Origin: Cellulomonas hominis
GTDB taxonomy: Bacteria > Actinomycetota > Actinomycetes > Actinomycetales > Cellulomonadaceae
Assembly: GCF_901521055.1 (NCBI RefSeq)
Contig: NZ_CABEGA010000009.1
Span: forward strand, 1 to 64,000
DNA: 64,000 nt
Reading direction: 5' to 3'
This document shows positions 26,340 to 34,199 of the stretch, piece after piece. Each line of letters begins with the position of its first letter. Within the stretch, counting starts at the first letter, position 1. The notes beneath the pieces are model-generated. The model was not told the origin of the DNA, did not search any database, and worked only from the letters and a program-made list of their open reading frames with translations. Made by a program: the position numbers and the translations under genes.

Positions 26340-27182
26340 GTGCGCATCGACCTCCACACCCACTCGTCGGCCTCCGACGGGACCGAGCCCCCCGGCGGGG
26401 TGGTGGCGTCGGCGGCGGCGGCCGGCCTCGACGTGGTCGCGCTCACCGACCACGACACGACGTCCGGCTGGGCGGCGGCGGCCGAGGCCGCGCTCACCCA
26501 CGGCGTCGCGCTCGTGCGGGGCACGGAGGTGTCCGCCCTGTCGCGCGACGTCAGCGTGCACCTGCTGTCCTACCTGCAGGACCCGGCCGACCCCGCGCTC
26601 GGCCGGCTGATCGCGCAGACCCGCGAGGCGCGGCTGCACCGCGGGCGGGCCATCGTCGAGCGGCTGTCGGCCGACCTGCCGATCACCTGGGACGACGTGC
26701 TCGCCCAGCAGGCGCCCGGCACGGTCGTCGGCCGGCCGCACATCGCCGACGCCCTGGTCGCGCTCGGCCTCGTCGCCGACCGGACCGCCGCGTTCGCCGA
26801 CCTCCTGTCGGCCGGCGGCGGCTACTACGTGCCCTACTACGCGCCCGAGGCGGTCGAGGCCGTCGAGGCGATCCGCGCGTCCGGCGGGGTGCCGGTGTTC
26901 GCGCACCCGGGCGCCGACGGCCGCGGGCGGATCGTGCCCGACGCCGTGATCGCCGAGCTCGCGGAGGCCGGCCTGGCGGGGCTCGAGGTGCACCACCGCG
27001 ACCACACGCCCGAGCAGCGCGCGCGGCTCACGGCGCTCGCGGACCGCCTCGGGCTGCTCGTCACCGGGTCGAGCGACTACCACGGCACGGGCAAGGACAA
27101 CCGGCTCGGCGAGCACACCACCGCGCCGGAGGTGCTCGCCGAGATCGAGCGCCAGGGCCGGACCGCGGTGGTGCGACCATGA
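26340..27182 (+). CDS. PHP-domain phosphoesterase (YciV/RNase AM type)
   Basis: 280 residues. PHP metal motifs are complete: DLHTHSSASDG (about 3-13), LTDHDT (about 36-41), GTEVSA (about 61), GRPHIADAL (about 125), FAHPGA (about 187) and SSDYHG (about 245). Homologues hydrolyse 3',5'-bisphosphonucleotides or trim 5' ends of small RNAs. The GTG start has TAGGCT (26328-26333) 7 nt upstream: leaderless. Its stop overlaps the marC ATG (ATGA). Confidence 0.92.
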   Translation: MRIDLHTHSSASDGTEPPGGVVASAAAAGLDVVALTDHDTTSGWAAAAEAALTHGVALVRGTEVSALSRDVSVHLLSYLQDPADPALGRLIAQTREARLHRGRAIVERLSADLPITWDDVLAQQAPGTVVGRPHIADALVALGLVADRTAAFADLLSAGGGYYVPYYAPEAVEAVEAIRASGGVPVFAHPGADGRGRIVPDAVIAELAEAGLAGLEVHHRDHTPEQRARLTALADRLGLLVTGSSDYHGTGKDNRLGEHTTAPEVLAEIERQGRTAVVRP

Positions 27183-27802
27183 GCACCGTGCTCGACTGGC
27201 GACTCCTCTCCGAGGTCTTCATCACCCTGTTCGTCATCATGGACCCGCCCGGGACGGTCCCGATCTTCCTGGGCCTCACCGGGGCGATGACCCGGCAGCA
27301 GCGCAACCGGGCCGCGCGCCAGGCGATCCTCGTGGCGTTCGGCGTCATCCTCGCGTTCGCGGTGTTCGGGCAGAGCCTGCTGTCGTACATGCACATCTCC
27401 CTGCCCGCGCTCCAGGCGTCCGGCGGCCTGCTGCTGCTGCTCGTCGCGATGGAGCTGCTGACCGGCAAGTCGGAGGAGCCGCAGCCGTCCGGGAACGCCA
27501 AGGTCAACGTCGCGCTCGTCCCGCTGGGGACGCCGCTGCTCGCCGGGCCGGGCGCGATCGTCGCGGTGATGGTGTTCGTGCAGCAGAGCGACGGCACCCT
27601 CGCCGACTGGACGGCCATCGCGGTCGGCATCGTGCTCGTGCACCTGTGCCTGTGGCTCGCGATGCGGTTCGCCGGCGTCATCCACCGGCTGCTCGGCGAC
27701 TCCGGCACGACGCTGGTGACCCGCATCGCCGGTCTGCTGCTCGCGGCCATCGCGGTGCAGCTGGTCGCCGACGCGGTGCGGGCGTTCGTCGAGGCCGGCT
27801 GA
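27179..27802 (+). CDS. marC: MarC-family membrane protein
   Basis: 207 residues with six predicted membrane helices; the family motif FVIMDPPGTVPIFLGLT (about 18-34) and the symmetric LVPLGTPLLAGPGAI (about 118-132) mark UPF0056/MarC. The role of the family is unresolved. Translation is coupled to the PHP gene by a 4-bp overlap, a pairing common in actinobacteria. Confidence 0.92.
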   Translation: MSTVLDWRLLSEVFITLFVIMDPPGTVPIFLGLTGAMTRQQRNRAARQAILVAFGVILAFAVFGQSLLSYMHISLPALQASGGLLLLLVAMELLTGKSEEPQPSGNAKVNVALVPLGTPLLAGPGAIVAVMVFVQQSDGTLADWTAIAVGIVLVHLCLWLAMRFAGVIHRLLGDSGTTLVTRIAGLLLAAIAVQLVADAVRAFVEAG

Positions 27803-27858
27803 GGACCGGCTGAGGGCGCGGGGTCGCGGCGCGGCGCCCCCGGGGTGAGGATCGCGGC

Positions 27859-28743
27859 GTGACGATCTCCACCACCACCCGGCTGCGCGGGCGGCTCGGC
27901 GGCGAGCTGTTCGCCCGCGTCGCCGGCCCGCGCGGCGCGCAGGTCCGCGACCGGATCCACGGCACGCCCGGGCCCCGGTGGTTCGCGCCCGACGACGAGA
28001 TCCGCCGCGTGCACGGCGACGCGTCGATGTTCGTCGGCGGGCTCACCGCGCTGCTCCTGCAGTCGTGGCACCCGCTGGCGATGGCGGCCGTCGCCGCGCA
28101 CTCCGGCTACCGCAGCGACCCCTGGGGCCGGCTGCAGCGCACCAGCACGTTCCTCGCCGTCACCACGTTCGGCACAGCCCAGCACGCCGAGCAGGCCGTG
28201 GGCATGGTGCGGCGCATCCACGACGAGATCGCGGGCGTCACCCCGCAGGGCGAGCCGTACGCGGCGTCCGACCCGCACCTGCTGCGCTGGGTGCACATCA
28301 CGGAGGTGCACGCGTTCCTCACGGCGCACCAGCGGTACGGCGCCCGGCCGCTCGACGCCGCCGGCTGCGACGCCTACGTGGCGCAGGCCGCCCGGGTCGC
28401 GCGGGCGCTCGGCGCGGAGCACCCGCCGGAGACCGTCGCGGAGCTCCGCGCCGACCTGGACGCGTACGTGCCGGAGCTGCGCGGCACCCCCGAGGCGCGG
28501 GAGGCCGCCCGGTTCCTGCTCGCGCGCCCGCCCGTCCCCCTGCCCGTGCTGGTCCCGTACGGCGTGCTCGCGGGCGCCGCGATCGCGCTGCTGCCCCGGG
28601 CCGCACGCCGGCCGCTGGGCCTGCCGGACCTGCCGTGGGTCGACGCGACGCTCGCGCGCGCCGGCGGGCACGCGGTCACGCGCGCCGTCCGCTGGGCCCT
28701 GGCGACCCAGCCCCCGCCGCCGACCCCGTCGGCCGACGCCTGA
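27859..28743 (+). CDS. MpaB/latex-clearing-like protein (DUF2236)
   Basis: 294 residues of the DUF2236 family, which includes the heme oxygenase rubber-cleaving protein Lcp and fungal MpaB. Conserved landmarks are RVHGDASMFVGGLTALLLQSWHPLAMAAV-type core (about 49-77), SGYRSDPWGRLQRTSTFLAVTTFG (about 81-104) and the RWVHITEVHAF histidine motif (about 142). Substrate unknown. GAGGAT (27847-27852) ends 7 nt before the GTG start: leaderless. Confidence 0.88.
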   Translation: MTISTTTRLRGRLGGELFARVAGPRGAQVRDRIHGTPGPRWFAPDDEIRRVHGDASMFVGGLTALLLQSWHPLAMAAVAAHSGYRSDPWGRLQRTSTFLAVTTFGTAQHAEQAVGMVRRIHDEIAGVTPQGEPYAASDPHLLRWVHITEVHAFLTAHQRYGARPLDAAGCDAYVAQAARVARALGAEHPPETVAELRADLDAYVPELRGTPEAREAARFLLARPPVPLPVLVPYGVLAGAAIALLPRAARRPLGLPDLPWVDATLARAGGHAVTRAVRWALATQPPPPTPSADA

Positions 28744-28751
28744 CGGCGCCT

Positions 28752-28846
28752 GCCGGCCGCGAGGTCGTCAGTCGTGGACGAGGTCGTCATGTGGGACGGA
28801 CGACCTCGTCCACGTGTGACGACCTCGTCGGCCCCTGGCGGCCGGC
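28752..28846. repeat. Nested inverted repeat (large cruciform/hairpin)
   Basis: Arms 28760-28786 and 28801-28827 pair at 24 of 27 positions around a 14-nt loop (13 bp GTGGACGAGGTCG/CGACCTCGTCCAC, a 3-bp mismatch, then 11 bp CGAGGTCGTCA/TGACGACCTCG). An outer 9-bp pair GCCGGCCGC/GCGGCCGGC (28752-28760, 28838-28846) encloses it. It lies 9 bp after the MpaB-like gene, in the gap before the convergent helicase gene, and may act as a terminator. Confidence 0.8.
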
Positions 28847-28869
28847 GGCGTAGCGCAGGGCGGACGCGG

Positions 28870-28904
28870 CGAGGGCGCCCCCACCGGTGGTGGGAGCGCC
28901 CTCG
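28870..28904 (-). terminator. Terminator of the DEAD-box helicase gene
   Basis: CGAGGGCGC/GCGCCCTCG (28870-28878, 28896-28904) with an inner CCCACC/GGTGGG stem, 20 bases past the helicase stop codon. Confidence 0.75.
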
Positions 28905-28923
28905 TCGGGTCGTGCGTGGGCGG

Positions 28924-30633
28924 TCAGCCCTCCGTGGAGGTGGGCTGCTCCGAGGCGCCCTCGGCGGACGAGCCGCCACCGCGCGTGCGACGGCGGTTGC
29001 GGCGACGACGCGGGGCGCCGCCGTCCTCGGTGCGGCCCTCGGCGGGGCCCGTCGAGCCGGACGTGCCCTCGGCGGGACCGGTCGAGCCCTCGGTGGCCTC
29101 GGCCGGGCGCTCGCCGGATCCGTGCCGGCGGTTGCGCTGCCGGCCGCCGTCGCCGTGCTCGCCGCGGCCGCCGTCACGCGGGCCGCCGTCACGCGAGCCG
29201 CGCCCGCCGTCACGCGAGCCGCCGTCACGACCGGTCTCGCGGCCCGACGAGTGCCGCTTGCCGGTCTCGCCCAGGTCCTCGAGCACCTCGGCGCCCAGGC
29301 CCTCGCGGGTGCGCTTGGACCGGGGGAGCCGGCCCGTGGTGCCGGCGGGGATGTTCAGGTCGGTGTACAGGTGCGGCGAGCTGGAGTAGGTCTCCTGCGG
29401 CTCCGGGAAGCCGAGCTCGAGCGCCTTGTTGATCAGGCCCCAGCGCGGCACGTCGTCCCAGTCGACGAACGTGACGGCGGTGCCCTTGTTGCCCGCGCGG
29501 CCCGTGCGGCCGGTGCGGTGCAGGTAGGTCTTCTCGTCCTCGGGGCACTGGTAGTTCACGACGTGGGTGACGTCGTCGACGTCGATGCCGCGGGCGGCGA
29601 CGTCGGTGGCGACGAGGACGTCGACCTTGCCGTTGCGGAACGCGCGCAGCGCCTGCTCGCGGGCGCCCTGGCCCAGGTCGCCGTGCAGCGCGCCGGCGGC
29701 GAACCCGCGCTCGACCAGGTCGTCCGCGACCTTCGCGGCGGTGCGCTTGGTGCGCGCGAAGACGATGGTCAGGCCGCGGCCCTCGGACTGCAGGATGCGG
29801 GCCAGCACCTCGACCTTGTCCAGCGCGTGGGCGCGGTAGACGACCTGCTTGATGTTCTTGACGGTCTGGCCGATGTCGTCCGGCTCGCTCGCGCGGATGT
29901 GCGTCGGCTGCGTCATGTAGCGGCGCGCCATCGCGACGACGGCGCCCGGCATGGTCGCCGAGAACAGCATGGTGTGCCGCGACGCGGGGGTCCGGGCGAG
30001 CAGCTTCTCGACGTCGGGCAGGAAGCCGAGGTCGAGCATCTCGTCGGCCTCGTCGAGCACGACGCACTTCACGCGCGACAGGTCCAGGTGGCCCTGGTTC
30101 ATCAGGTCGATCATGCGGCCCGGGGTGCCGACGACGACCTCGACGCCGCGCTGCAGCATGTCGATCTGCGGCTCGTACGCGCGGCCGCCGTACAGCAGCG
30201 CGATGCGGACGGACCGGCGCTTCGACGCGGTCTCCAGGTCGCCGGCGACCTGCACCGCGAGCTCGCGGGTCGGCACGACGACGAGGGCCTGCGGCTTGCC
30301 GGGCGCGGGCAGGGCGTCGAAGCCCTCCTCGTCCGGGGCGACGACGCGGTGCAGCAGCGGGACGCCGAAGCCCAGCGTCTTGCCGGTGCCGGTCTTCGCC
30401 TGGCCGATGATGTCGTGGCCGGACAGCGCCACGGGCAGGGTCATCGCCTGGATCGGGAACGGGGTGGTGATGCCCGCGTCGGCGAGCGCGGCGACGATCT
30501 CCGGGCGGACGTCGAAGTCCGCGAAGGTCACGTCGGCGGCCTGGACGGACGCGGCGGTCGGGGTGTCGATGGTCTCCACGGCGACGTCCTCGGGCGCGAG
30601 GCCGTCGTCGGTGGTGGGTTCGGTCGAGGTCAC
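28924..30633 (-). CDS. rhlE: DEAD-box RNA helicase
   Basis: 569 residues. Q motif (TFADFDVRPEIVAALADAGITTPFPIQA, split about 36-63), AKTGTGKT (about 80), PTRELAVQ, TPGRMID, DEADEM, SATMP, ARGIDVDDV and HRTGRTGR are all present. Unwinds RNA duplexes in ribosome assembly or mRNA decay. The last 130 residues are low-complexity Arg/Gly/Asp/Glu with RDGGRGSRDGG-type repeats, an RNA-binding tail. The GTG at 30633 follows GAAGAGCAG. Symbol by synteny with Rv3211. About 200 bp of untranslated sequence precedes it. Confidence 0.92.
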   Translation of the reverse strand: MTSTEPTTDDGLAPEDVAVETIDTPTAASVQAADVTFADFDVRPEIVAALADAGITTPFPIQAMTLPVALSGHDIIGQAKTGTGKTLGFGVPLLHRVVAPDEEGFDALPAPGKPQALVVVPTRELAVQVAGDLETASKRRSVRIALLYGGRAYEPQIDMLQRGVEVVVGTPGRMIDLMNQGHLDLSRVKCVVLDEADEMLDLGFLPDVEKLLARTPASRHTMLFSATMPGAVVAMARRYMTQPTHIRASEPDDIGQTVKNIKQVVYRAHALDKVEVLARILQSEGRGLTIVFARTKRTAAKVADDLVERGFAAGALHGDLGQGAREQALRAFRNGKVDVLVATDVAARGIDVDDVTHVVNYQCPEDEKTYLHRTGRTGRAGNKGTAVTFVDWDDVPRWGLINKALELGFPEPQETYSSSPHLYTDLNIPAGTTGRLPRSKRTREGLGAEVLEDLGETGKRHSSGRETGRDGGSRDGGRGSRDGGPRDGGRGEHGDGGRQRNRRHGSGERPAEATEGSTGPAEGTSGSTGPAEGRTEDGGAPRRRRNRRRTRGGGSSAEGASEQPTSTEG

Positions 30634-30831
30634 GGACTGCTCTTCACTCGTGAAGGTGGCGTGCCGCACGTCGCGCCCGCGTGGGGGCATCCGCGACGGG
30701 CATCGCCACAGGTGGTCCGGCAGCCGATCGTGCAGGTCAGTCGAGGGCGGCCGGCGACACCTGGGCGTCGCGACGCGCTCGGAGCACCGTGGTCGAGACG
30801 ACCGGGCAACCGATGAACGCCTCCCATGATA
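30634..30831. other. Intergenic region upstream of the helicase gene
   Basis: About 200 bp between the helicase start and the terminator of the convergent-side MFS gene. No ORF with initiation signals, no tRNA and no clear promoter hexamers could be identified. It is long enough to hold an untranslated leader of the helicase mRNA. Confidence 0.4.
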
Positions 30832-30870
30832 CGCACCGGCCCCGTCGGGGCGCGGGAGGGGGCCGGTGCG
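30832..30870 (-). terminator. Terminator of MFS gene
   Basis: A perfect 12-bp stem CGCACCGGCCCC/GGGGCCGGTGCG (30832-30843, 30859-30870), 16 bases beyond the MFS stop codon. Confidence 0.8.
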
Positions 30871-30886
30871 GCGGGGTGGGCAGGCC

Positions 30887-32140
30887 CTACGCGGCGGGCA
30901 CGGTCGCGGGTGCCGCGGCGTCCGTCGCGACCTGCGCGGCGTGCACCGCCGCCGTCAGCCGCCGCTGCTGCGTGGCCGCGAGGGTCAGCGCGAGCACGGT
31001 GGCGCAGACCGTCACGGCGAACGCGGCGCGGTGCCCCGACAGGTCGGCGAGCCGCCCGGCGACGCTCGAGCCGAGCGCGTACCCGACGCCCGTCGCGCTC
31101 GCCAGGGCGGTCATCGCGGCCCCGGTCCGACCGGCGGGGACCACGCGCTCGCCCAGCGAGAAGACGCCGATCATGTACGGCGCGATGGCGAACCCGAGCA
31201 CCGCGACGGCCGCCGTCAGGGCGGGGAGCGTGCCGACCAGCAGCAGCGGCCACGACAGGGCGACCATCGCGGCGGCCGCCACCAGGACCCGCCGCTCGTG
31301 CCCGATCCGCGCGGGGATGAACGCCGTGCCGATGCCCGCGGCGGCGCTGCCGACCCCGAGCACGGCGTGGATGAGGCCGGCCAGCCCGGGCTGCCCGGCC
31401 TGGGTGGCGAGCACCGTGGTGCCCGTCTGGGTCGCGCCGAACAGCACGCCGACGGCGGACTGCGCGACGATCAGCACCGCGAACGCCGGCGTGACCAGAC
31501 GCCCCGTGGGCCGGACGTGCGGGCCCGTGGCGGTGCGCCGGGCGGTCGGGTGCAGGGCGAACGCCGTGCCGAACACGGCGAGCAGCGCGGCGGCGGTCAC
31601 CAGCGCGCCGGCGGGGGACAGGGCCACGGCGACCACGCCGACGAGCGCCGGGCCGATCGCGAACGAGGCCTCGTCGACGGCGCCCTCGTAGGAGAACGCG
31701 GCGTCCACCAGGCGGCGCTGCTCGGCGCCGGTGCCGGCGGTGATGGGCCGCCAGCGCACCCGGGCGAGCGGCCCGACCTGCGGCATCGCGAGACCGGTGA
31801 CGGCGGAGACGGCCACGAGCGCGGGGCCGCCGGCGTCCTGCTGGGCCAGCACGGTGAGGAGCGCGAGGGACGCGGCTCCCGCGAGGGACTGCACCAGCAC
31901 CACGGGACGCTGCCCGTACCGGTCGGCGAGGCCACCGGCGACGGGCGCCCCGACGGCGTTCGCGACGGCGAGCGCGCCCGCGGCCAGGCCGCCGAGCCCG
32001 TAGGTACCGGTCGCGGTCGAGACGAGGAGCAGGGCGCCGAGCTGGGCCATCGCCATGGGCAGGCGGCCCAGGAAGGCGACGAGGACGTACGCGGGGCCGG
32101 CCAGGCGGAACAGGCGCCCGTAGGCGTTCAGGGCGGACAC
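30887..32140 (-). CDS. MFS transporter
   Basis: 417 residues with 12 predicted helices. Motif A-like GGLADRYGQRPVVLVQ lies at about 69-84. The N terminus (LFRLAGPAYVLVAFLGRLPMAMAQLGALLLV) and overall layout match a family of actinobacterial MFS permeases of unknown substrate. The GTG start follows GGAGGG, which lies in the 3' arm of an inverted repeat in the leader. It interrupts the otherwise conserved helicase/ferritin-like gene order. Confidence 0.88.
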   Translation of the reverse strand: MSALNAYGRLFRLAGPAYVLVAFLGRLPMAMAQLGALLLVSTATGTYGLGGLAAGALAVANAVGAPVAGGLADRYGQRPVVLVQSLAGAASLALLTVLAQQDAGGPALVAVSAVTGLAMPQVGPLARVRWRPITAGTGAEQRRLVDAAFSYEGAVDEASFAIGPALVGVVAVALSPAGALVTAAALLAVFGTAFALHPTARRTATGPHVRPTGRLVTPAFAVLIVAQSAVGVLFGATQTGTTVLATQAGQPGLAGLIHAVLGVGSAAAGIGTAFIPARIGHERRVLVAAAAMVALSWPLLLVGTLPALTAAVAVLGFAIAPYMIGVFSLGERVVPAGRTGAAMTALASATGVGYALGSSVAGRLADLSGHRAAFAVTVCATVLALTLAATQQRRLTAAVHAAQVATDAAAPATVPAA

Positions 32141-32228
32141 GAGAGGGACCCTCCGGGTGTGCGAGGCGGAGCGACGCGCCTCCCCGCCTCCAGGTCGCGT
32201 CCGGGTCCCTGTGCTGACGACCATGCTA
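32141..32228 (-). promoter_or_regulatory. Promoter and structured leader of the MFS gene
   Basis: TAGCAT (rev, 32228-32223) is a possible -10, placing the RNA start near 32216. The leader RNA then contains AGGGACCC close to its 5' end (32210-32203) and GGGTCCCT beside the GTG (32151-32144), an 8-bp inverted repeat, with a nested GAGGCGG/CCGCCTC pair (32190-32184, 32169-32163). The downstream arm partly covers the Shine-Dalgarno sequence, so folding could limit initiation. Confidence 0.5.
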
Positions 32229-32281
32229 GCCGGGCGCCGCGCGGGACGGCCCGTGCGGTGCCGCGGCGCTACGATCGGCGG

Positions 32282-33028
32282 ATGACCGAGGCCGCTCCCG
32301 ACGCCCAGCCGCGCACCCCGACCGTCGACGCCGCCGCCGACACCGTCGAGCTGCTGGGGCTGGTCGCCCACCTCCAGCACGTCGCGTTCGGCCGGCTCGC
32401 CGAGGACGCGCGCGTGGCCCCCACCACCGCCCAGCAGCTCGAGCTGAGCCGGCTCGCCGCGGCGGCCGTCGACCGCCGCGACCGCGTCCTGGCGCGCGTC
32501 GTCGAGCTCGGCGGGGACGCCGACCGGAGCCTCGGTGCCTACGCGCGGCTCATGGAGGACTTCGACTCCCGCACGCAGCCGAGCACCTGGTGGGAGCGCC
32601 TGCTGCGGTCGTACGTGACCGACGGCGTGTCCGACGACTTCTGCCGGATCGCCGCCGCCACCGTGGACGAGCGGTCCCGCGCGCTGCTGCTCGAGGTCCT
32701 GGACGACGCGGCGCACGAGGACCTCGCGGTCGGCGAGCTCGAGGCGGCGGGCGCGCAGGACGAGGTGCTCGTGTCCCGGCTCGCCCTGTGGGGCCGGCGG
32801 CTCGTCGGCGAGGCGCTCGGCGTCGTCCAGCAGGCGATGTCGGCGCACCCCGGTCTCGGGCGCCTGGTGGTCCGGCGCGGCGAGGCGGAGGCGGGCACCG
32901 TGGCCGCGGAGCAGACGACGGCCGGGGGCGAGACCCCGCAGGCGGACCCGGCGGCGGCCGGGAAGCTCTTCGGCGAGCTGACGGCGGAGCACACCCGGCG
33001 GATGTCCCGCCTCGGCCTCACGGCCTGA
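32282..33028 (+). CDS. Ferritin-like-fold protein (actinobacterial, Rv3210c type)
   Basis: 248 residues, all-alpha by inspection: four long helices with the ferritin-like pattern (AADTVELLGLVAHLQHVAFGRLAEDA; TTAQQLELSRLAAAAVDRRDR; FDSRTQPSTWWERLLRSYVTDGVSDDFCR; VLDDAAHEDLAVGELE). Relatives are annotated as ferritin-like or tRNA-hydroxylase-like, but the full diiron ligand set is not evident. TACGAT (32270-32275) ends 7 nt before the ATG: leaderless. Syntenic with Rv3210c. Confidence 0.85.
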   Translation: MTEAAPDAQPRTPTVDAAADTVELLGLVAHLQHVAFGRLAEDARVAPTTAQQLELSRLAAAAVDRRDRVLARVVELGGDADRSLGAYARLMEDFDSRTQPSTWWERLLRSYVTDGVSDDFCRIAAATVDERSRALLLEVLDDAAHEDLAVGELEAAGAQDEVLVSRLALWGRRLVGEALGVVQQAMSAHPGLGRLVVRRGEAEAGTVAAEQTTAGGETPQADPAAAGKLFGELTAEHTRRMSRLGLTA

Positions 33029-33049
33029 CACGTCGGCCCCGCACACGAC

Positions 33050-33080
33050 GACGCCCCGCACCGGACCGGTGCGGGGCGTC
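33050..33080. terminator. Bidirectional terminator
   Basis: A perfect 13-bp stem GACGCCCCGCACC/GGTGCGGGGCGTC (33050-33062, 33068-33080) with a 5-nt loop between the convergent ferritin-like and DUF3107 genes. Confidence 0.88.
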
Positions 33081-33103
33081 GCTGCGTCGGGGGTGCGGCA
33101 GGC

Positions 33104-33328
33104 TCAGATCGCGCCGAAGCCGACCCGGCCCTTCGACTCCGTGCCGATCTCGACGTAGCCGATCGACGCGGACGGGACGACGACGCGCCGCCCCCGGGTG
33201 TCGACCAGCTCGAGGACCGGCTTGCCGGTCAGGGCCGCGGTGACGGCGGCGGTGACCTCGTCGGCGGTCTGGTCCGACTCGATCACCAGCTCGCGCGGCA
33301 GGTTCTGCACACCGATCGTGATGTCCAC
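33104..33328 (-). CDS. DUF3107 protein (TB9.4-like)
   Basis: 74-residue acidic protein beginning MDITIGVQNLPRELVIES and ending YVEIGTESKGRVGFGAI, the recognisable full length of the DUF3107 family (M. tuberculosis Rv3208A). Function unknown. GTG start after GAGGAGAC. It lies next to a TetR gene as in mycobacteria. Confidence 0.93.
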   Translation of the reverse strand: MDITIGVQNLPRELVIESDQTADEVTAAVTAALTGKPVLELVDTRGRRVVVPSASIGYVEIGTESKGRVGFGAI

Positions 33329-33370
33329 GCTTCGTCGTCTCCTCGCTCGTCCGGCTCGTGCCCGGTCATC

Positions 33371-34090
33371 CTAGGCCGGGCGCGCGCCCGCAGGTCCGCC
33401 CAGGGGGCCGCGTTCGCCCTCGGCCGACTCGGCGGGCTCGTCCGGCTCGTCCGGACGGGGGACGAAGTCCGCGACGCCGCCCCACGCCAGCCGGGCGACC
33501 AGCGCGGCGGTGTCCCGGGCGGGCTCGGTGCTCGGGGTGCGGAGCCGGCGCGTCGCCGCGGCCTGGGCCATCGCCGCGACGGCCGGCGCCAGCACGGCGG
33601 ACGTCTCCGCGGGGACGCCCCCGACGTCGGTCAGCACGGCCTGCAGGCGTCGCGTCACGGCCTCGGTCGCGCGCTCGACGCGGGCCCGCACCTCCAGGTC
33701 GTGCCGGACGTCCGACTCGAACAGCAGGGCGGAGGACTCCCCGGCGCCGTCCACGAAATCCAGGTACGCGCGGACGACCCCGGTGACGATGGCGCGGGCG
33801 TCGTGCGGCCGGACCTCGCCCGGCGGGTGGGTCGCCACGGCGGCGTCCACCGCGGACAGCAGCTCGTCGCCGCGGGCGTCGACGACGGTCAGGTACAGGT
33901 CCAGCTTGGACGGGAAGTGCCGGTAGAGGACCGGCTTGCTCACCTCGGCCCGGTCGGCGATGTCGTCCATCGAGACGTGGTGGAAGCCCTCGGAGGTGAA
34001 CAGCTCCTGGGCGATCCGGAGCACCTGCGCCCGGCGCAGCGCGCGAGGCATGCGCACCGGGCGTCCGCGGCCGGCGGAGGGCTGGTCCAT
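33371..34090 (-). CDS. TetR-family regulator (Rv3208 type)
   Basis: 239 residues. HTH at about 17-62: RRAQVLRIAQELFTSEGFHHVSMDDIADRAEVSKPVLYRHFPSKLDLY, a well-conserved TetR N domain; the C-terminal domain ends in an acidic/Pro-rich tail. TATCAT (rev, 34102-34097) ends 7 nt before the ATG: leaderless. Divergent from adnA. The target genes are not evident, but the conserved neighbourhood is shared across actinobacteria. Confidence 0.9.
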   Translation of the reverse strand: MDQPSAGRGRPVRMPRALRRAQVLRIAQELFTSEGFHHVSMDDIADRAEVSKPVLYRHFPSKLDLYLTVVDARGDELLSAVDAAVATHPPGEVRPHDARAIVTGVVRAYLDFVDGAGESSALLFESDVRHDLEVRARVERATEAVTRRLQAVLTDVGGVPAETSAVLAPAVAAMAQAAATRRLRTPSTEPARDTAALVARLAWGGVADFVPRPDEPDEPAESAEGERGPLGGPAGARPA

Positions 34091-34199
34091 CGGGCGATGA
34101 TAGCCAGCGCGGGTCGCCGTCATCGGGCCGTCCGCGGGTGAGCACCGACGGTCCGTGGGTGGTCCGGCGATGTCGGTGCCGTGTGATGGGATCGCTGTC

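Noticed and set aside
34142-34179. GCACCGAC/GTCGGTGC inverted repeat between TetR and adnA as an operator
   Set aside because: The arms are 22 bp apart and GC-only, too weak to separate from chance in this composition.
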